The position numbers were made by a program, and so were the translations under genes. 64,000 nt of DNA from contig NZ_JAJAQC010000017.1 in the NCBI RefSeq assembly GCF_027604915.1, positions 62,001 through 126,000 on the forward strand, in the 5' to 3' direction. Every line of letters starts with the position of its first letter. Position 1 is the stretch's first letter. The notes under the pieces were generated by a model. The model searched no databases. It was not told the DNA's origin and saw nothing but the letters and a program-made list of their open reading frames with translations. This DNA comes from Streptomonospora mangrovi (GTDB taxonomy: Bacteria > Actinomycetota > Actinomycetes > Streptosporangiales > Streptosporangiaceae). Positions 42,861 to 51,021 of this stretch are shown piece after piece.

Positions 42861-43757
42861 TTAGCGGCGGGGGCGGCGGCCGGCGGTGGCGACGCCGAGA
42901 CGGCCTCGGGTGAGGACGACCAGGATCAGGGCGGCCAGGCCGACCAGGGCGACCTCGCCGATGCCCGCCGGGTCGCCGACCGCCGTGCCCTTGAGGCCGG
43001 TGACGACGTTGACGGCGGCGTGGGCGGCGACCGCGAGGAGCACGCCGCCTCGGGAGGCGTTGAAGACGTAGCCGAGGATCACGGTGAGGGCGACGCACAG
43101 CAGGGCGTAGGCGGGGAAGGAGACGTCGGACTGCACCGTGCCGGCGATGGTGAACAGCGGGGCGTGCCACACGGCCCAGATCGCGCCGAGCACCGCGTTG
43201 GCGGCCACGGGGGGCAGCGCCCCCTGGAGGCGCGGCAGCGCGAACCCGCGCCAGCCCAACTCCTCGTTGCCGCCGCCGGCCAGGGCGATGACCAGGAAGT
43301 TCACCGGGGCCAGGGCGGCGGCCGCGCTCAGCGCGGCGATGTCGGGCACCGCGCCCTGGAGGTAGACGGGGACCGCCGCCGAGCCCGCGATGGCCGCGAG
43401 GACCAGGACGATCGCGGCCAGCGGCCGGAACCAGCCGCGCCGCCGGGGCGAGTAGCGGCGGAAGAGGGCGCCGACCCCCGAGATGCCGTCGGTCGCCAGG
43501 GTGACGATCACGGCGGCGACGGCGGGGCCGAAGCTGCCGGCGATCACCGTGGGCATCGGGTTGCCGCCGGGCAGGAAGGTCGAGCCGGCCCACCAGGCGC
43601 CCCAGGAGAACGCGAACGCGATCACGAGGAAGGCGGTCAGGCCGCGCGGCGCCAGCGTGGTGGTGCGGGCCGCGTCGACGGGCTCGGCGGTGGCGGCTGC
43701 GGCGGGGGTGGTCGCGGTGGGTGCGGCCTCGGGGGCGGCGGTTGCGCTCATGGACAC
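42861..43757 (-). CDS. CPBP family intramembrane metalloprotease
   Basis: 298 residues from GTG at 43755-43757 (GGAGG six bases upstream; an ATG two codons later is the alternative). About eight membrane helices and the three CPBP/Abi motifs: EELGWRGF (EExxxR), WHAPLF and HAAVN. Members cleave CAAX-like or other membrane substrates, or in bacteria protect against bacteriocins. Divergent from a TetR gene with a direct-repeat operator between, so it is inducible by that regulator's ligand. Confidence 0.92.
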   Translation of the reverse strand: MSMSATAAPEAAPTATTPAAAATAEPVDAARTTTLAPRGLTAFLVIAFAFSWGAWWAGSTFLPGGNPMPTVIAGSFGPAVAAVIVTLATDGISGVGALFRRYSPRRRGWFRPLAAIVLVLAAIAGSAAVPVYLQGAVPDIAALSAAAALAPVNFLVIALAGGGNEELGWRGFALPRLQGALPPVAANAVLGAIWAVWHAPLFTIAGTVQSDVSFPAYALLCVALTVILGYVFNASRGGVLLAVAAHAAVNVVTGLKGTAVGDPAGIGEVALVGLAALILVVLTRGRLGVATAGRRPRR

Positions 43758-43811
43758 GGGGGGCCTCCTGGACGAAGCGGGTGGGCGGCGGGTGCTGCCG
43801 TTGGCCGTCAA

Positions 43812-43846
43812 CATACACTGTTGGATAAAGACATACAACGTAGGAT
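43812..43846. promoter_or_regulatory. 20-bp-period direct repeat, candidate TetR operator
   Basis: CATACACTGTTGGAT (43812-43826) and CATACAACGTAGGAT (43832-43846) match in 12 of 15 positions with a 20-base period. They occupy the divergent promoter region between the CPBP protease and TetR genes. AT-rich relative to surroundings. Confidence 0.65.
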
Positions 43847-43865
43847 CGCGAGTAGTCTGATGGCC

Positions 43866-44537
43866 ATGGCCGAACCCCGTGACAACCAGCAGCCCGACAG
43901 CGTGTTCACCCGTCCCCCGCGCGGCCGCCGCGCCCAGCCCGCGCTCAGCCGCGAGCGCATCGTGGCCGGGACCATCGCGCTGCTCGACCGCGACGGCGCG
44001 CCGGCGCTGACCATGCGCAAGGTCGCCGCCGAACTGGGCGTGCACGCCACGAGCCTCTACTGGTACGTGGACCGCCGCGAGGACCTGGTGGACCTGGCCC
44101 TCGACGCGGTCCTGGCCGAGGCCGCCGCCGGCCTGCCCGGCCCCGACGAGCCGTGGGAGTCCGCCGTGAAGACGACGGCCCGGCGCTTCTACACGGCGCT
44201 GACCGACCGCGCCTGGGCGGCGGAGTTCGCCGGCGTCCGCCCGCTGCTGGGCCCCAACGCGCTCGCCCTGTCGCGCCGGATCATCGCCGCGCTGGCCGAC
44301 TCCGGCGGCGGCGACGAGGACCGGGCCGTCGCGATCCGCGCCCTGGCCAACCAGATCCTGGGGGCGGCCACCACGACCGTGGCCATGCGGGCGGGCGCGG
44401 CGGCCGCACGCGGCGGGACCGACGACGCCCGCGCCGCCGCCGTGTCGGCCTCCGACGCCCTCGCCGTGGAGAACGCCTACTTCGACCAGGTCATCGACCT
44501 GCTCCTGGCGGGGATCCGCGCCCGACGCGCGACCTGA
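43866..44537 (+). CDS. TetR/AcrR family regulator
   Basis: 223 residues from the second of two in-frame ATGs; TAGTCT ends seven bases before it, fitting a leaderless message. Residues 28-75 form the helix-turn-helix (VAAELGVHATSLYWYVDRRE). The C-terminal domain is of the TetR_C tetracycline-repressor-like type (EFAGVRPLLGPNALALSRRI). It is divergent from the CPBP protease and probably represses it through the repeats at 43812-43846. Confidence 0.93.
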   Translation: MAEPRDNQQPDSVFTRPPRGRRAQPALSRERIVAGTIALLDRDGAPALTMRKVAAELGVHATSLYWYVDRREDLVDLALDAVLAEAAAGLPGPDEPWESAVKTTARRFYTALTDRAWAAEFAGVRPLLGPNALALSRRIIAALADSGGGDEDRAVAIRALANQILGAATTTVAMRAGAAAARGGTDDARAAAVSASDALAVENAYFDQVIDLLLAGIRARRAT

Positions 44538-45031
44538 GGCCGACGACCCGAACAGGCGCAACGGACCCGGCCCGCCCGCGAACCGGCGCCGACCGTCCGC
44601 GCGGACGCGACCGGTCCCCTGGCCCGCGCGGGCTCAGGGCGACGACCCGGCGCGGCCGATCCCGGCCGGTCCCCGGCCCGCGCGCGGGCTCAGGTCGGCG
44701 CCGCGAACGGGCACGGCCGGGCCCCGTCCGGGGGCGGGCTCGGACCGGCGGTCCGCACTGTCCCGGCCAGGCGCGGCCCGGGCACGGGCGGCGGCCGACG
44801 GTTTTCCGAAAGGGCAACCGGTCCCGGCCGGTTCCCCGGCCCGCGCGCGGGCTCAGGGCGGCGAACCGAACGCGGCACGGCCCGACCCGGCCGGTACCGG
44901 CCGGGCGCGGGCTGTCGGCGGTGGCCGGGGGCCGCTACCCTGCTGGTCTCGCCCGCAGTGCCGCGGGCGTGCCGGTGCCGCGCCGTCCTCGGGCGGGTGG
45001 GTGCCGGACCGCCGACCGAAGGGACGCCGGA
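44538..45031. repeat. repeat-rich intergenic region
   Basis: 494 bases without a convincing gene. A degenerate unit around GGCCCGCGCGCGGGCTCAGG recurs near 44620, 44674 and 44838, with a weaker copy near 44570; each has a CCCGCGCGCGGG palindrome and nearby CGGCCGGTCCCC-like bases. It resembles REP-type extragenic palindromes. Frames that cross it are low-complexity Arg/Pro/Gly and were rejected. Confidence 0.6.
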
Positions 45032-45976
45032 ATGGCGCGCGACCTGCCCCGAGAGGCTGTCTGTACCGGCTGCGACGGCCACCGGACCGTACCCGGAGCC
45101 CCGGACGGGAGCCCGGGCGCCGGGGTCGAGGTGCCCTGCCCGCACTGCGGCGGCACCGGCCGCCTGCCCTGGCGGCCGCGCGAGGACGCGCCCCTGCCCG
45201 ACGACCTCGCCGAGGCGGCGGGCGCCGGCCCGGACGCCGTCCTGGGGCCGCCGGCGGGCCGGCGGCTGCCGCTCGGCCCCAAGGCGGCGCCGGAGGGGGT
45301 CGCCAAGCACATCGGCGCCGCCGCGCGGGCGCGGCGGGCCGCCGGCGACCGGGACCGCGAGGAGGTCGGCGCCGACTCCGGTGCGGCGGCGGCGAGTGGC
45401 ACGGCGGCCGGCATCGCGGCGGCCCTCCCCGGCTCGACTCTTCCCGGCACGCCCCTGCCCGGCACCGCCCTTCCCGGCACGACCGGCAGCGGGAGCGGGC
45501 GGTCCGGCGCGGGCGCCGGCACGGGCGCGCCGGCCCGCCGCCGACGGCGCGGCACCGGCAGCCCCGCCGGCGGCGCCCCCCACACCGGTGACGACGCCGC
45601 GTCCGACGAGGACTCCCTCCCCTCCCCGGCCGACACCCGGGCCGCCGCCCACCGGCGGGCCGCCGCGGACGACGACCCCTTCGCCGACGCGCGCGGGCGT
45701 GTCCCCCGGCGCCCGCGCCGCCTCGGCGGCGCCGCCCCGACCGCCACGCCGTTCCAGCACGGCCTCCTGCACGCCGTGCTCGGCGAGTGCGCGCTTGACG
45801 CGCGCGGCGTGCACGGGCCGCGCTCCCCGCTGCACCTGGGCGGGGCCGGGCAGGCCCCCGTGCCCGCCCGGCCGCGCACCGAGGCCGGCGCCCGCGCGCG
45901 TCAGGCCGGGTCGTCGGGCTCCAACGCCGCACGCACCCGGCTCAACACGTCCGCCCCCGGCGTACGGGCCGGGTAG
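45032..45976 (+). CDS. DnaJ-type zinc-finger protein with low-complexity tail
   Basis: 314 residues from ATG at 45032 after GAAGGGACG. Residues 11-50 have CTGCDGHRTV and CPHCGGTG, a pair of CxxCxGxx zinc knuckles like the DnaJ cysteine-rich domain. The rest is largely disordered, with an LPGTxLPGT repeat (around 130-150) and an Arg/Ala-rich region. The 3' end overlaps the convergent TetR gene by 76 bases, which is odd; the true protein may be shorter if a frameshift is present. Function unknown. Confidence 0.6.
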   Translation: MARDLPREAVCTGCDGHRTVPGAPDGSPGAGVEVPCPHCGGTGRLPWRPREDAPLPDDLAEAAGAGPDAVLGPPAGRRLPLGPKAAPEGVAKHIGAAARARRAAGDRDREEVGADSGAAAASGTAAGIAAALPGSTLPGTPLPGTALPGTTGSGSGRSGAGAGTGAPARRRRRGTGSPAGGAPHTGDDAASDEDSLPSPADTRAAAHRRAAADDDPFADARGRVPRRPRRLGGAAPTATPFQHGLLHAVLGECALDARGVHGPRSPLHLGGAGQAPVPARPRTEAGARARQAGSSGSNAARTRLNTSAPGVRAG

Positions 45977-46650
45977 ACCGCCACCAGCACCGCCTGCGGC
46001 TCGGCCGCCGGGCGCGCGCGGGCGTCGTCGGGCGCCCGCAGCAGGTCGCCCAGGGACCCGGTGACGAAGTCCATGGCCTCGTCGAAGCGGTGCCAGGGCA
46101 CGGGATCCGCCGGCGAGCGCAGCCACGACCGCAGCACGTGATTGTGCGCGGCGATGACGGAGGCGGCCAGCGCCTCGGCGGCCAGCGCGCGCGGCCCGGT
46201 GCCCGCGCCGCCGCCCAGGTAGCGGCTGAACGCCCGCTGGTAGCGGGCGGTCATGGCGATCTCGCGGTCGCGCAGGCGCGGCACGGCCCGCACCAGCCGG
46301 AACCGGGGCACGGTGATGGCGGGGTCGGCCGCGTAGCGCTGGAACACCATGCGCGCGGCGGTCCGCACGGTGGCCACCGGGTCGTCGCCGGGCGCGGCCG
46401 CCAGGTAGCGCTCGACGGTCGCGAAGAGGTCGTCCAGTTCGGCGAAGAGGATGTCCTCCTTGGACCCGAAGTGGCGGAAGAGGCTGCGCCGGCTGGTGCC
46501 GGCGGCGGCCGCGATGTCGTCCATGGTGGTGGACTCATAGCCCGCCTCGGTGAACAGGCGCAGGGCGGCGGCCACCACCGCGCCGCGGTCGGGCGCGGCG
46601 CCCCGGCCGGTGCCGCCGGCCTCGCCGCCGCCCGTGGTCGGCTGCCCCAT
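45901..46650 (-). CDS. TetR family regulator of the acyl-CoA dehydrogenase
   Basis: 249 residues. Helix-turn-helix at about 25-70 (TTMDDIAAAAGTSRRSLFRH). C-terminal domain helical (MVFQRYAADPAITVPRFRLV). Divergent from an acyl-CoA dehydrogenase gene across 222 bases that include a 20-bp-period direct repeat, so it probably represses that gene and responds to acyl-CoA. The 3' end overlaps the convergent zinc-finger gene. Confidence 0.93.
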   Translation of the reverse strand: MGQPTTGGGEAGGTGRGAAPDRGAVVAAALRLFTEAGYESTTMDDIAAAAGTSRRSLFRHFGSKEDILFAELDDLFATVERYLAAAPGDDPVATVRTAARMVFQRYAADPAITVPRFRLVRAVPRLRDREIAMTARYQRAFSRYLGGGAGTGPRALAAEALAASVIAAHNHVLRSWLRSPADPVPWHRFDEAMDFVTGSLGDLLRAPDDARARPAAEPQAVLVAVYPARTPGADVLSRVRAALEPDDPA

Positions 46651-46787
46651 GCCTCTCCCCCTCCTCCTGCGGTCGCGGCCCGCCCGCGTCGCCCGTATCC
46701 CACCCGCGTCGATGGCCGGTCCGCGCCGGTGTATCCGAACTCCGAGTATCGGCGACCGTTCCCCTTGCCGCCGACACCCCGTAGGCT

Positions 46788-46822
46788 GACACTAGATGCC
46801 AGGATGCGACACTCGGTGCCAG
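46788..46822. promoter_or_regulatory. 20-bp-period direct repeat, candidate TetR operator
   Basis: GACACTAGATGCCAG (46788-46802) and GACACTCGGTGCCAG (46808-46822) agree at 12 of 15 positions with a period of 20 bases, 51 bases before the acyl-CoA dehydrogenase start. Candidate site for the divergent TetR protein. Confidence 0.65.
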
Positions 46823-46872
46823 CGGCGCGCCGGGTGGCCGCCGCCGTCAGCGAGGAAGGGAGCGGTCCGGCC

Positions 46873-48027
46873 ATGAGCGACTTCGACCTGTTCACCACCA
46901 CCGAGGAGCACGAGGAGCTGCGCGCTGCGGTGCGCGCGGTCGCCGAGGACAAGATCGCGCCGCACGCGGCCGAGGTGGACGAGCGCGCGGAGTTCCCGCA
47001 GGCCGCCTACGACGCGCTGCGCGCCACCGACTTCCACGCCCCCCACATCGGCGAGGAGTACGAGGGGGTGGGCGCCGACGCGCTGGCCACCTGCATCGTC
47101 ATCGAGGAGGTCGCGCGGGCGTGCGCGTCCTCCTCGCTCATCCCGGCCGTGAACAAGCTCGGCACGATGCCGCTCGTCCTGGGGGCGTCGGAGGAGGTCA
47201 AGCGGCGCTACCTGCCGCCGGTGGCGCGCGGCGAGGCGATGTTCTCCTACGGCCTGTCCGAGCGCGAGGCCGGCTCCGACACCGCGAGCATGCGCACCCG
47301 GGCGGTGGCCGACGGCGACGACTGGGTGATCAGCGGCCAGAAGTCCTGGATCACCAACGCCGGGGTGAGCCAGTACTACACGGTGATGGCGGTGACCGAC
47401 CCCGACGGCCCGCGCGGGCGCAACGTCAGCGCGTTCGTGCTGCACGCCGACGACCCCGGGTTCACCCTGGGCGAGCCCGAGCGCAAGCTCGGCATCAAGG
47501 GCTCCCCCACCCGCGAGCTGTTCTTCGACAACGTCCGCGTCCCCGGCGACCGGCTGGTCGGCCAGGTGGGCGAGGGCCTCAAGATCGCGCTGCGCACCCT
47601 GGACCACACCCGGGTGACCATCGGCGCCCAGGCGGTGGGTATCGCCCAGGGCGCGCTGGACCACGCGGTGGCCTACGTCAAGGAGCGCAAGCAGTTCGGC
47701 AAGGCGATCGCCGAGTTCCAGGGCGTGCAGTTCATGCTCGCCGACATGGCGATGAAGCTGGAGACCGCCCGCCAGATGGTCTACGCCGCCGCCGCCAAGT
47801 CCGAGCGCGGCGACTCCGACCTGGCGTTCTTCGGCGCGGCCGCCAAGTGCTACGCCTCCGACGCCGCCATGGAGATCACCACCGACGCGGTGCAGCTCCT
47901 CGGCGGCGCGGGCTATGTGAAGGACTTCCCGCTGGAGCGCATGATGCGCGACGCCAAGATCACCCAGATCTACGAGGGCACCAACCAGATCCAGCGCCTG
48001 GTGATGGCCCGCCAGTTGCTGAAGTAG
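46873..48027 (+). CDS. acyl-CoA dehydrogenase
   Basis: 384 residues, full length. FAD-site stretches FSYGLSEREAGSDTASM and KSWITNAG, the GITAFIV-like segment and the catalytic Glu-368 in QIYEGTNQIQR (medium/short-chain position) are intact. It catalyses the first oxidative step of beta-oxidation of acyl-CoAs; chain length cannot be read from sequence. AAGGGAG precedes the ATG at 46873. Regulated by the divergent TetR gene. Confidence 0.95.
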   Translation: MSDFDLFTTTEEHEELRAAVRAVAEDKIAPHAAEVDERAEFPQAAYDALRATDFHAPHIGEEYEGVGADALATCIVIEEVARACASSSLIPAVNKLGTMPLVLGASEEVKRRYLPPVARGEAMFSYGLSEREAGSDTASMRTRAVADGDDWVISGQKSWITNAGVSQYYTVMAVTDPDGPRGRNVSAFVLHADDPGFTLGEPERKLGIKGSPTRELFFDNVRVPGDRLVGQVGEGLKIALRTLDHTRVTIGAQAVGIAQGALDHAVAYVKERKQFGKAIAEFQGVQFMLADMAMKLETARQMVYAAAAKSERGDSDLAFFGAAAKCYASDAAMEITTDAVQLLGGAGYVKDFPLERMMRDAKITQIYEGTNQIQRLVMARQLLK

Positions 48028-48079
48028 CCGGCGGCGGGCCGGGGAGTGCGGAGCGGCCAGGGCGGGGCGCGCGGCGCGC

Positions 48080-48511
48080 TCAGCGCGCCGACCAGCCCGT
48101 CCAGCGGTCCACCGACACCAGGACCGCCGGGCCCGCCGGCGGGGTGGTCCGGTAGGGGGCGTAGCGCTCGCGCAGGCGGGCGACCGCCTCGGCGTGCTCG
48201 GGGCCTGCGGCGGTGATCCGCGCGGCGCCCTCGGCCCGGACCCACCACAGGCGGTCCCAGTCCTCGGTGTAGTGGTCGGCGAGCAGGCACACGCGCGGGT
48301 TGGCGGCGATGTCGGCCAGGCGGCGCAGGGCCGTGGTGCGCTTGGGCTTGTGGTCGACGGCGGTGGCCAGGGTGTCGCCGCCGTCGGGCGCCCGCCACAG
48401 GGCGAACACCACCGGCGCCAGGTGGGGGCGGCCGTCGGCGTCGGCGGTGGCCAGGCGCGCCACCCGGGCGCGGGCGAACGCGGCGCGGCACCGCTGTGCA
48501 CTCCAGCGCAT
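48080..48511 (-). CDS. TIGR03668 family PPOX-class F420-dependent oxidoreductase
   Basis: 143 residues of the split-barrel flavin/F420 fold: ARLATADADGRPHLAPVVFAL, DHKPKRTTALRRLADIAANP and VCLLADHYTEDWDRLWWVR are diagnostic of TIGR03668. Such proteins use coenzyme F420, found in actinobacteria, to reduce unknown small molecules. It is convergent with the dehydrogenase and on the same strand as the EamA gene, 102 bases downstream. Confidence 0.9.
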   Translation of the reverse strand: MRWSAQRCRAAFARARVARLATADADGRPHLAPVVFALWRAPDGGDTLATAVDHKPKRTTALRRLADIAANPRVCLLADHYTEDWDRLWWVRAEGAARITAAGPEHAEAVARLRERYAPYRTTPPAGPAVLVSVDRWTGWSAR

Positions 48512-48613
48512 GGGGCCGACTCTGCCACGGCGCCGGACGCCCTGTCGCGGCGCCGGGCCGGGTCGGACGCGACGCCGGAGGCGGGCGTGCCCGCCTCCGA
48601 CGCGCCCCCGCCC

Positions 48614-49519
48614 CTACTCCGGCGGACCGGCGCCGCGGTCCCGGCGGGTGCGCCGGGTCGCCACGGCTCCTATGGCCGCCGCCGTCACGCAGGCCACCGC
48701 GCCCCACTGGGCAGATGCCAGCCGCTCGCCCAGTACGATCAGCGCCGCCACCGCGCCCACCGCCGGCTCCAGGCTCTGCAACACGCCGACCACGCGCGGC
48801 GGCAGCCGGCGCAGCGCGGCGAGGTCCAGCGAGTAGGGCACCACCGCCGACAGCACCGCGATCCCCGCCCCGGCGGCCAGCAGCCGGGGGTCCAGCAGCG
48901 CCGTGCCCTCCTGGACCGCCCCGATGGGCAGCGTGATGAGCGCCGCCACGGCCACCGCCCAGGCCAGTGGCGCGCCGTCGGCGGCCGCCGCCCCGGCCCG
49001 GCGGCTGAGCAGGATGTAGGCGGCCATCGACGCCCCCGACCCCGCCGCGTACGCCAGCCCGACCAGGTCCGCCCCGCCGGATCCGGTGCCGGTGTCTGCG
49101 GCGAACAGCAGGATCCCCGCGCCGGCCAGTCCGCCCCACGCCAGGTCCACCGCCCGCCGGGAGCCGGCCAGCGCCACCGCCACCGGCCCCAGGAACTGCA
49201 CGGTCACCGCCATGCCCATCGGCAGGTGCGCCATGGCGGGGTAGATGAGGTTCATCCCGGCGATGGCGGCGCCGTAGGCGCAGACCAGCAGCAGGGTGCG
49301 GGCGTCGCGCGGCGGGCGCGGGCGCCACAGCGGCAGCAGCACCAGCGCGGCGATCCCCAGCCGCAGCGCCACGACCCCCGCCGGCCCGGTCCAGGCGAAC
49401 AGGTCGCGTCCCAGCGCCTGCCCGACCTGCACGCTGACCACGCTGCCCAGCACCAGGGCGGGCGCGGGCACGGCGCGGCGGGCCGGGCCGCGGCGGGATG
49501 TGTCCGGGGATGTCCGCAT
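48614..49519 (-). CDS. EamA/RhaT-type transporter
   Basis: 301 residues with ten membrane helices in two EamA repeats (GPAGVVALRLGIAALVLLPL and LQSLEPAVGAVAALIVLGER). Likely exports amino acids or metabolites (RhtA-like). ATG at 49517-49519. Divergent from a LysR regulator across 75 bases that contain a perfect palindrome, a common arrangement for inducible exporters. Confidence 0.92.
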   Translation of the reverse strand: MRTSPDTSRRGPARRAVPAPALVLGSVVSVQVGQALGRDLFAWTGPAGVVALRLGIAALVLLPLWRPRPPRDARTLLLVCAYGAAIAGMNLIYPAMAHLPMGMAVTVQFLGPVAVALAGSRRAVDLAWGGLAGAGILLFAADTGTGSGGADLVGLAYAAGSGASMAAYILLSRRAGAAAADGAPLAWAVAVAALITLPIGAVQEGTALLDPRLLAAGAGIAVLSAVVPYSLDLAALRRLPPRVVGVLQSLEPAVGAVAALIVLGERLASAQWGAVACVTAAAIGAVATRRTRRDRGAGPPE

Positions 49520-49579
49520 GGTCCCGAGTCTGGGCGCGGCCGACCGTGCAGGTCCATCTCGCATATGTGCACAGCGTCG

Positions 49580-49595
49580 TGTAGTCCTGACTACA
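49580..49595. promoter_or_regulatory. perfect palindrome overlapping the LysR start codon
   Basis: TGTAGTC-CT-GACTACA has seven-base perfect arms and includes the first base of the LysR ATG. It carries the T-N11-A form of LysR sites. Binding would cover the start of its own gene and lie 60 bases upstream of the exporter gene. Confidence 0.7.
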
Positions 49596-50578
49596 TGATC
49601 GACGTGCGGCGCCTCCAGATCCTGCGGCTGGTCCACCAGAAGGGCACGGTCACCGCCGCCGCGCGCGCCGCGCACCTCACCCCCTCGGCGGTCTCCCAGC
49701 AGATCCGGCTGCTGGCCCGCGAGGTGGGGGTGGACCTGCTGGAGCGCCGGGGCCGCCGGGTGCGCCTGACCGACGCCGCGCACACGCTGCTGGCCCACGC
49801 CGACGTGCTGTACGCCCAGTGGGAGCGGGCGCGGGCCGACCTCGACGCGCACGCCCGGGGCGCGGCCGGGACCGTGCGGATGTGCGGGTTCGCCACGGCG
49901 CTGGCGTCGGTGGTGGTGCCGGCGGTGCTGCGGCTGGCCGAGGCGCGTCCGGGGGTGGCGGCGCGCATGCGCGAGGCCGAGACCGGGGAGTGCTTCGACC
50001 TGCTGCTGGCCGGCGAGGCCGACATCGCCGTGGTGGCGCCCACCGCGGAGAGCCCGCCGGTGGACGACCCCCGGTTCGAGCAGTTCCCGCTGCTGGAGGA
50101 CCCCCAGGACCTGCTGGTGGCGGCCGGGCACCGGCTGGCCGGCCGGGACAGCGTGGCCCTGGCCGAGGCCGCCGCCGAGCCGTGGATCGCCGCGCCCGAG
50201 AGCCTGGACTGGCACCGGATGATCGTGGCGGCGTGCGCGGCGGCCGGGTTCGCGCCGCGCGTGGCCCACGAGGCAAGGGAGTGGAACGCGATCTGCGCGC
50301 TGGTGGCCGGCGGGTTCGGGGTGTGCCTGCTGCCCCGGCTGGCGCCGCTGCCGGCCCACCACGGGCTGGTGCGGGTGCCGCTGCGCGGCGACCCGGCGCC
50401 GACACGGCGGATCCTGGCGTGCGTGCGGCGCGGCGGCGCGCGGGCGGCGGCCACCGCGCACGGCCTGGCGGCGCTGCGCGAGGTGGCCCGGGGGCTGCCG
50501 CCGCCGCTGGTGCCGCCCTGCCGCGACCCCGGCCACGACGCCCGCACCGACCTGCCGCCGCACCGCCACCGCCGCTAG
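49595..50578 (+). CDS. LysR family regulator
   Basis: 327 residues. Helix-turn-helix in residues 1-60 (VHQKGTVTAAARAAHLTPSA VSQQIR type) and a periplasmic-binding-protein-like effector domain (VVVPAVLRLAEARPGVAARM, WNAICALVAGGFGVCLLP). The ATG at 49595 is inside the palindrome; no ribosome-binding site is present, so the message may be leaderless (TAGTCC lies seven bases upstream). Controls the divergent EamA exporter and itself. Confidence 0.93.
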   Translation: MIDVRRLQILRLVHQKGTVTAAARAAHLTPSAVSQQIRLLAREVGVDLLERRGRRVRLTDAAHTLLAHADVLYAQWERARADLDAHARGAAGTVRMCGFATALASVVVPAVLRLAEARPGVAARMREAETGECFDLLLAGEADIAVVAPTAESPPVDDPRFEQFPLLEDPQDLLVAAGHRLAGRDSVALAEAAAEPWIAAPESLDWHRMIVAACAAAGFAPRVAHEAREWNAICALVAGGFGVCLLPRLAPLPAHHGLVRVPLRGDPAPTRRILACVRRGGARAAATAHGLAALREVARGLPPPLVPPCRDPGHDARTDLPPHRHRR

Positions 50579-50649
50579 GTGTGGCCGGGGCCGCGCCGGG
50601 GCGGAGCGGTGGCACCGTGGGGCCGTGGCGCCTTGGGGTGGCCGGGGTC

Positions 50650-50955
50650 TTAGGAGGCCAGCCGCGCGCGGGCGGCGCGGTCGGGGCCGGCGGGGTCGGC
50701 CGCCCGGCCGTCGGGCCGGCTGACCTCGGCCCAGACGGCGTCGAGGGACAGGCCGAGGACGTCGGCGATCGCCGCGATGGTCGGGAAGGCGGGGGTGGCC
50801 ACCCGGCCGGACTCGATCTTGCGCAGGGTCTCGGGCGAGACGCCGGCGGCGAGGGCGGTGTCGAGCATCGAGCGCTCCCCCCGCGCCCGACGGAGGAGGG
50901 CGCCGAGGCGCTGTCCGCGCTCGACCTCTGCGGGTGTGAGCGGCAACCTGACCAT
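50650..50955 (-). CDS. XRE family helix-turn-helix regulator
   Basis: 101 residues: an HTH_3 fold (GALLRRARGERSMLDTALAA GVSPETLRKIESGR) and a short Arg/Ala/Asp tail. It is divergent from a methionine aminopeptidase gene with 66 bases between, containing two CCGGGATAGT boxes. It probably represses that gene and itself. Ligand unknown. Confidence 0.9.
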   Translation of the reverse strand: MVRLPLTPAEVERGQRLGALLRRARGERSMLDTALAAGVSPETLRKIESGRVATPAFPTIAAIADVLGLSLDAVWAEVSRPDGRAADPAGPDRAARARLAS

Positions 50956-50971
50956 GGCTCGGATTGTAGTA

Positions 50972-50995
50972 CCGGGATAGTATGGCCGGGATAGT
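50972..50995. promoter_or_regulatory. tandem CCGGGATAGT boxes, candidate XRE operator
   Basis: CCGGGATAGT occurs at 50972-50981 and 50986-50995 (14-base period) between the divergent XRE and map genes, overlapping a possible TAGTAT -10 element for map. Confidence 0.6.
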
Positions 50996-51021
50996 TATTG
51001 GAAACCTGAGGAAGGCGCCGC

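Noticed and set aside
45410-45490. LPxTG-like repeats (LPGT) as sortase signals
   Set aside because: They are internal, repeated, lack the C-terminal hydrophobic helix and basic tail, and the protein has no signal peptide.
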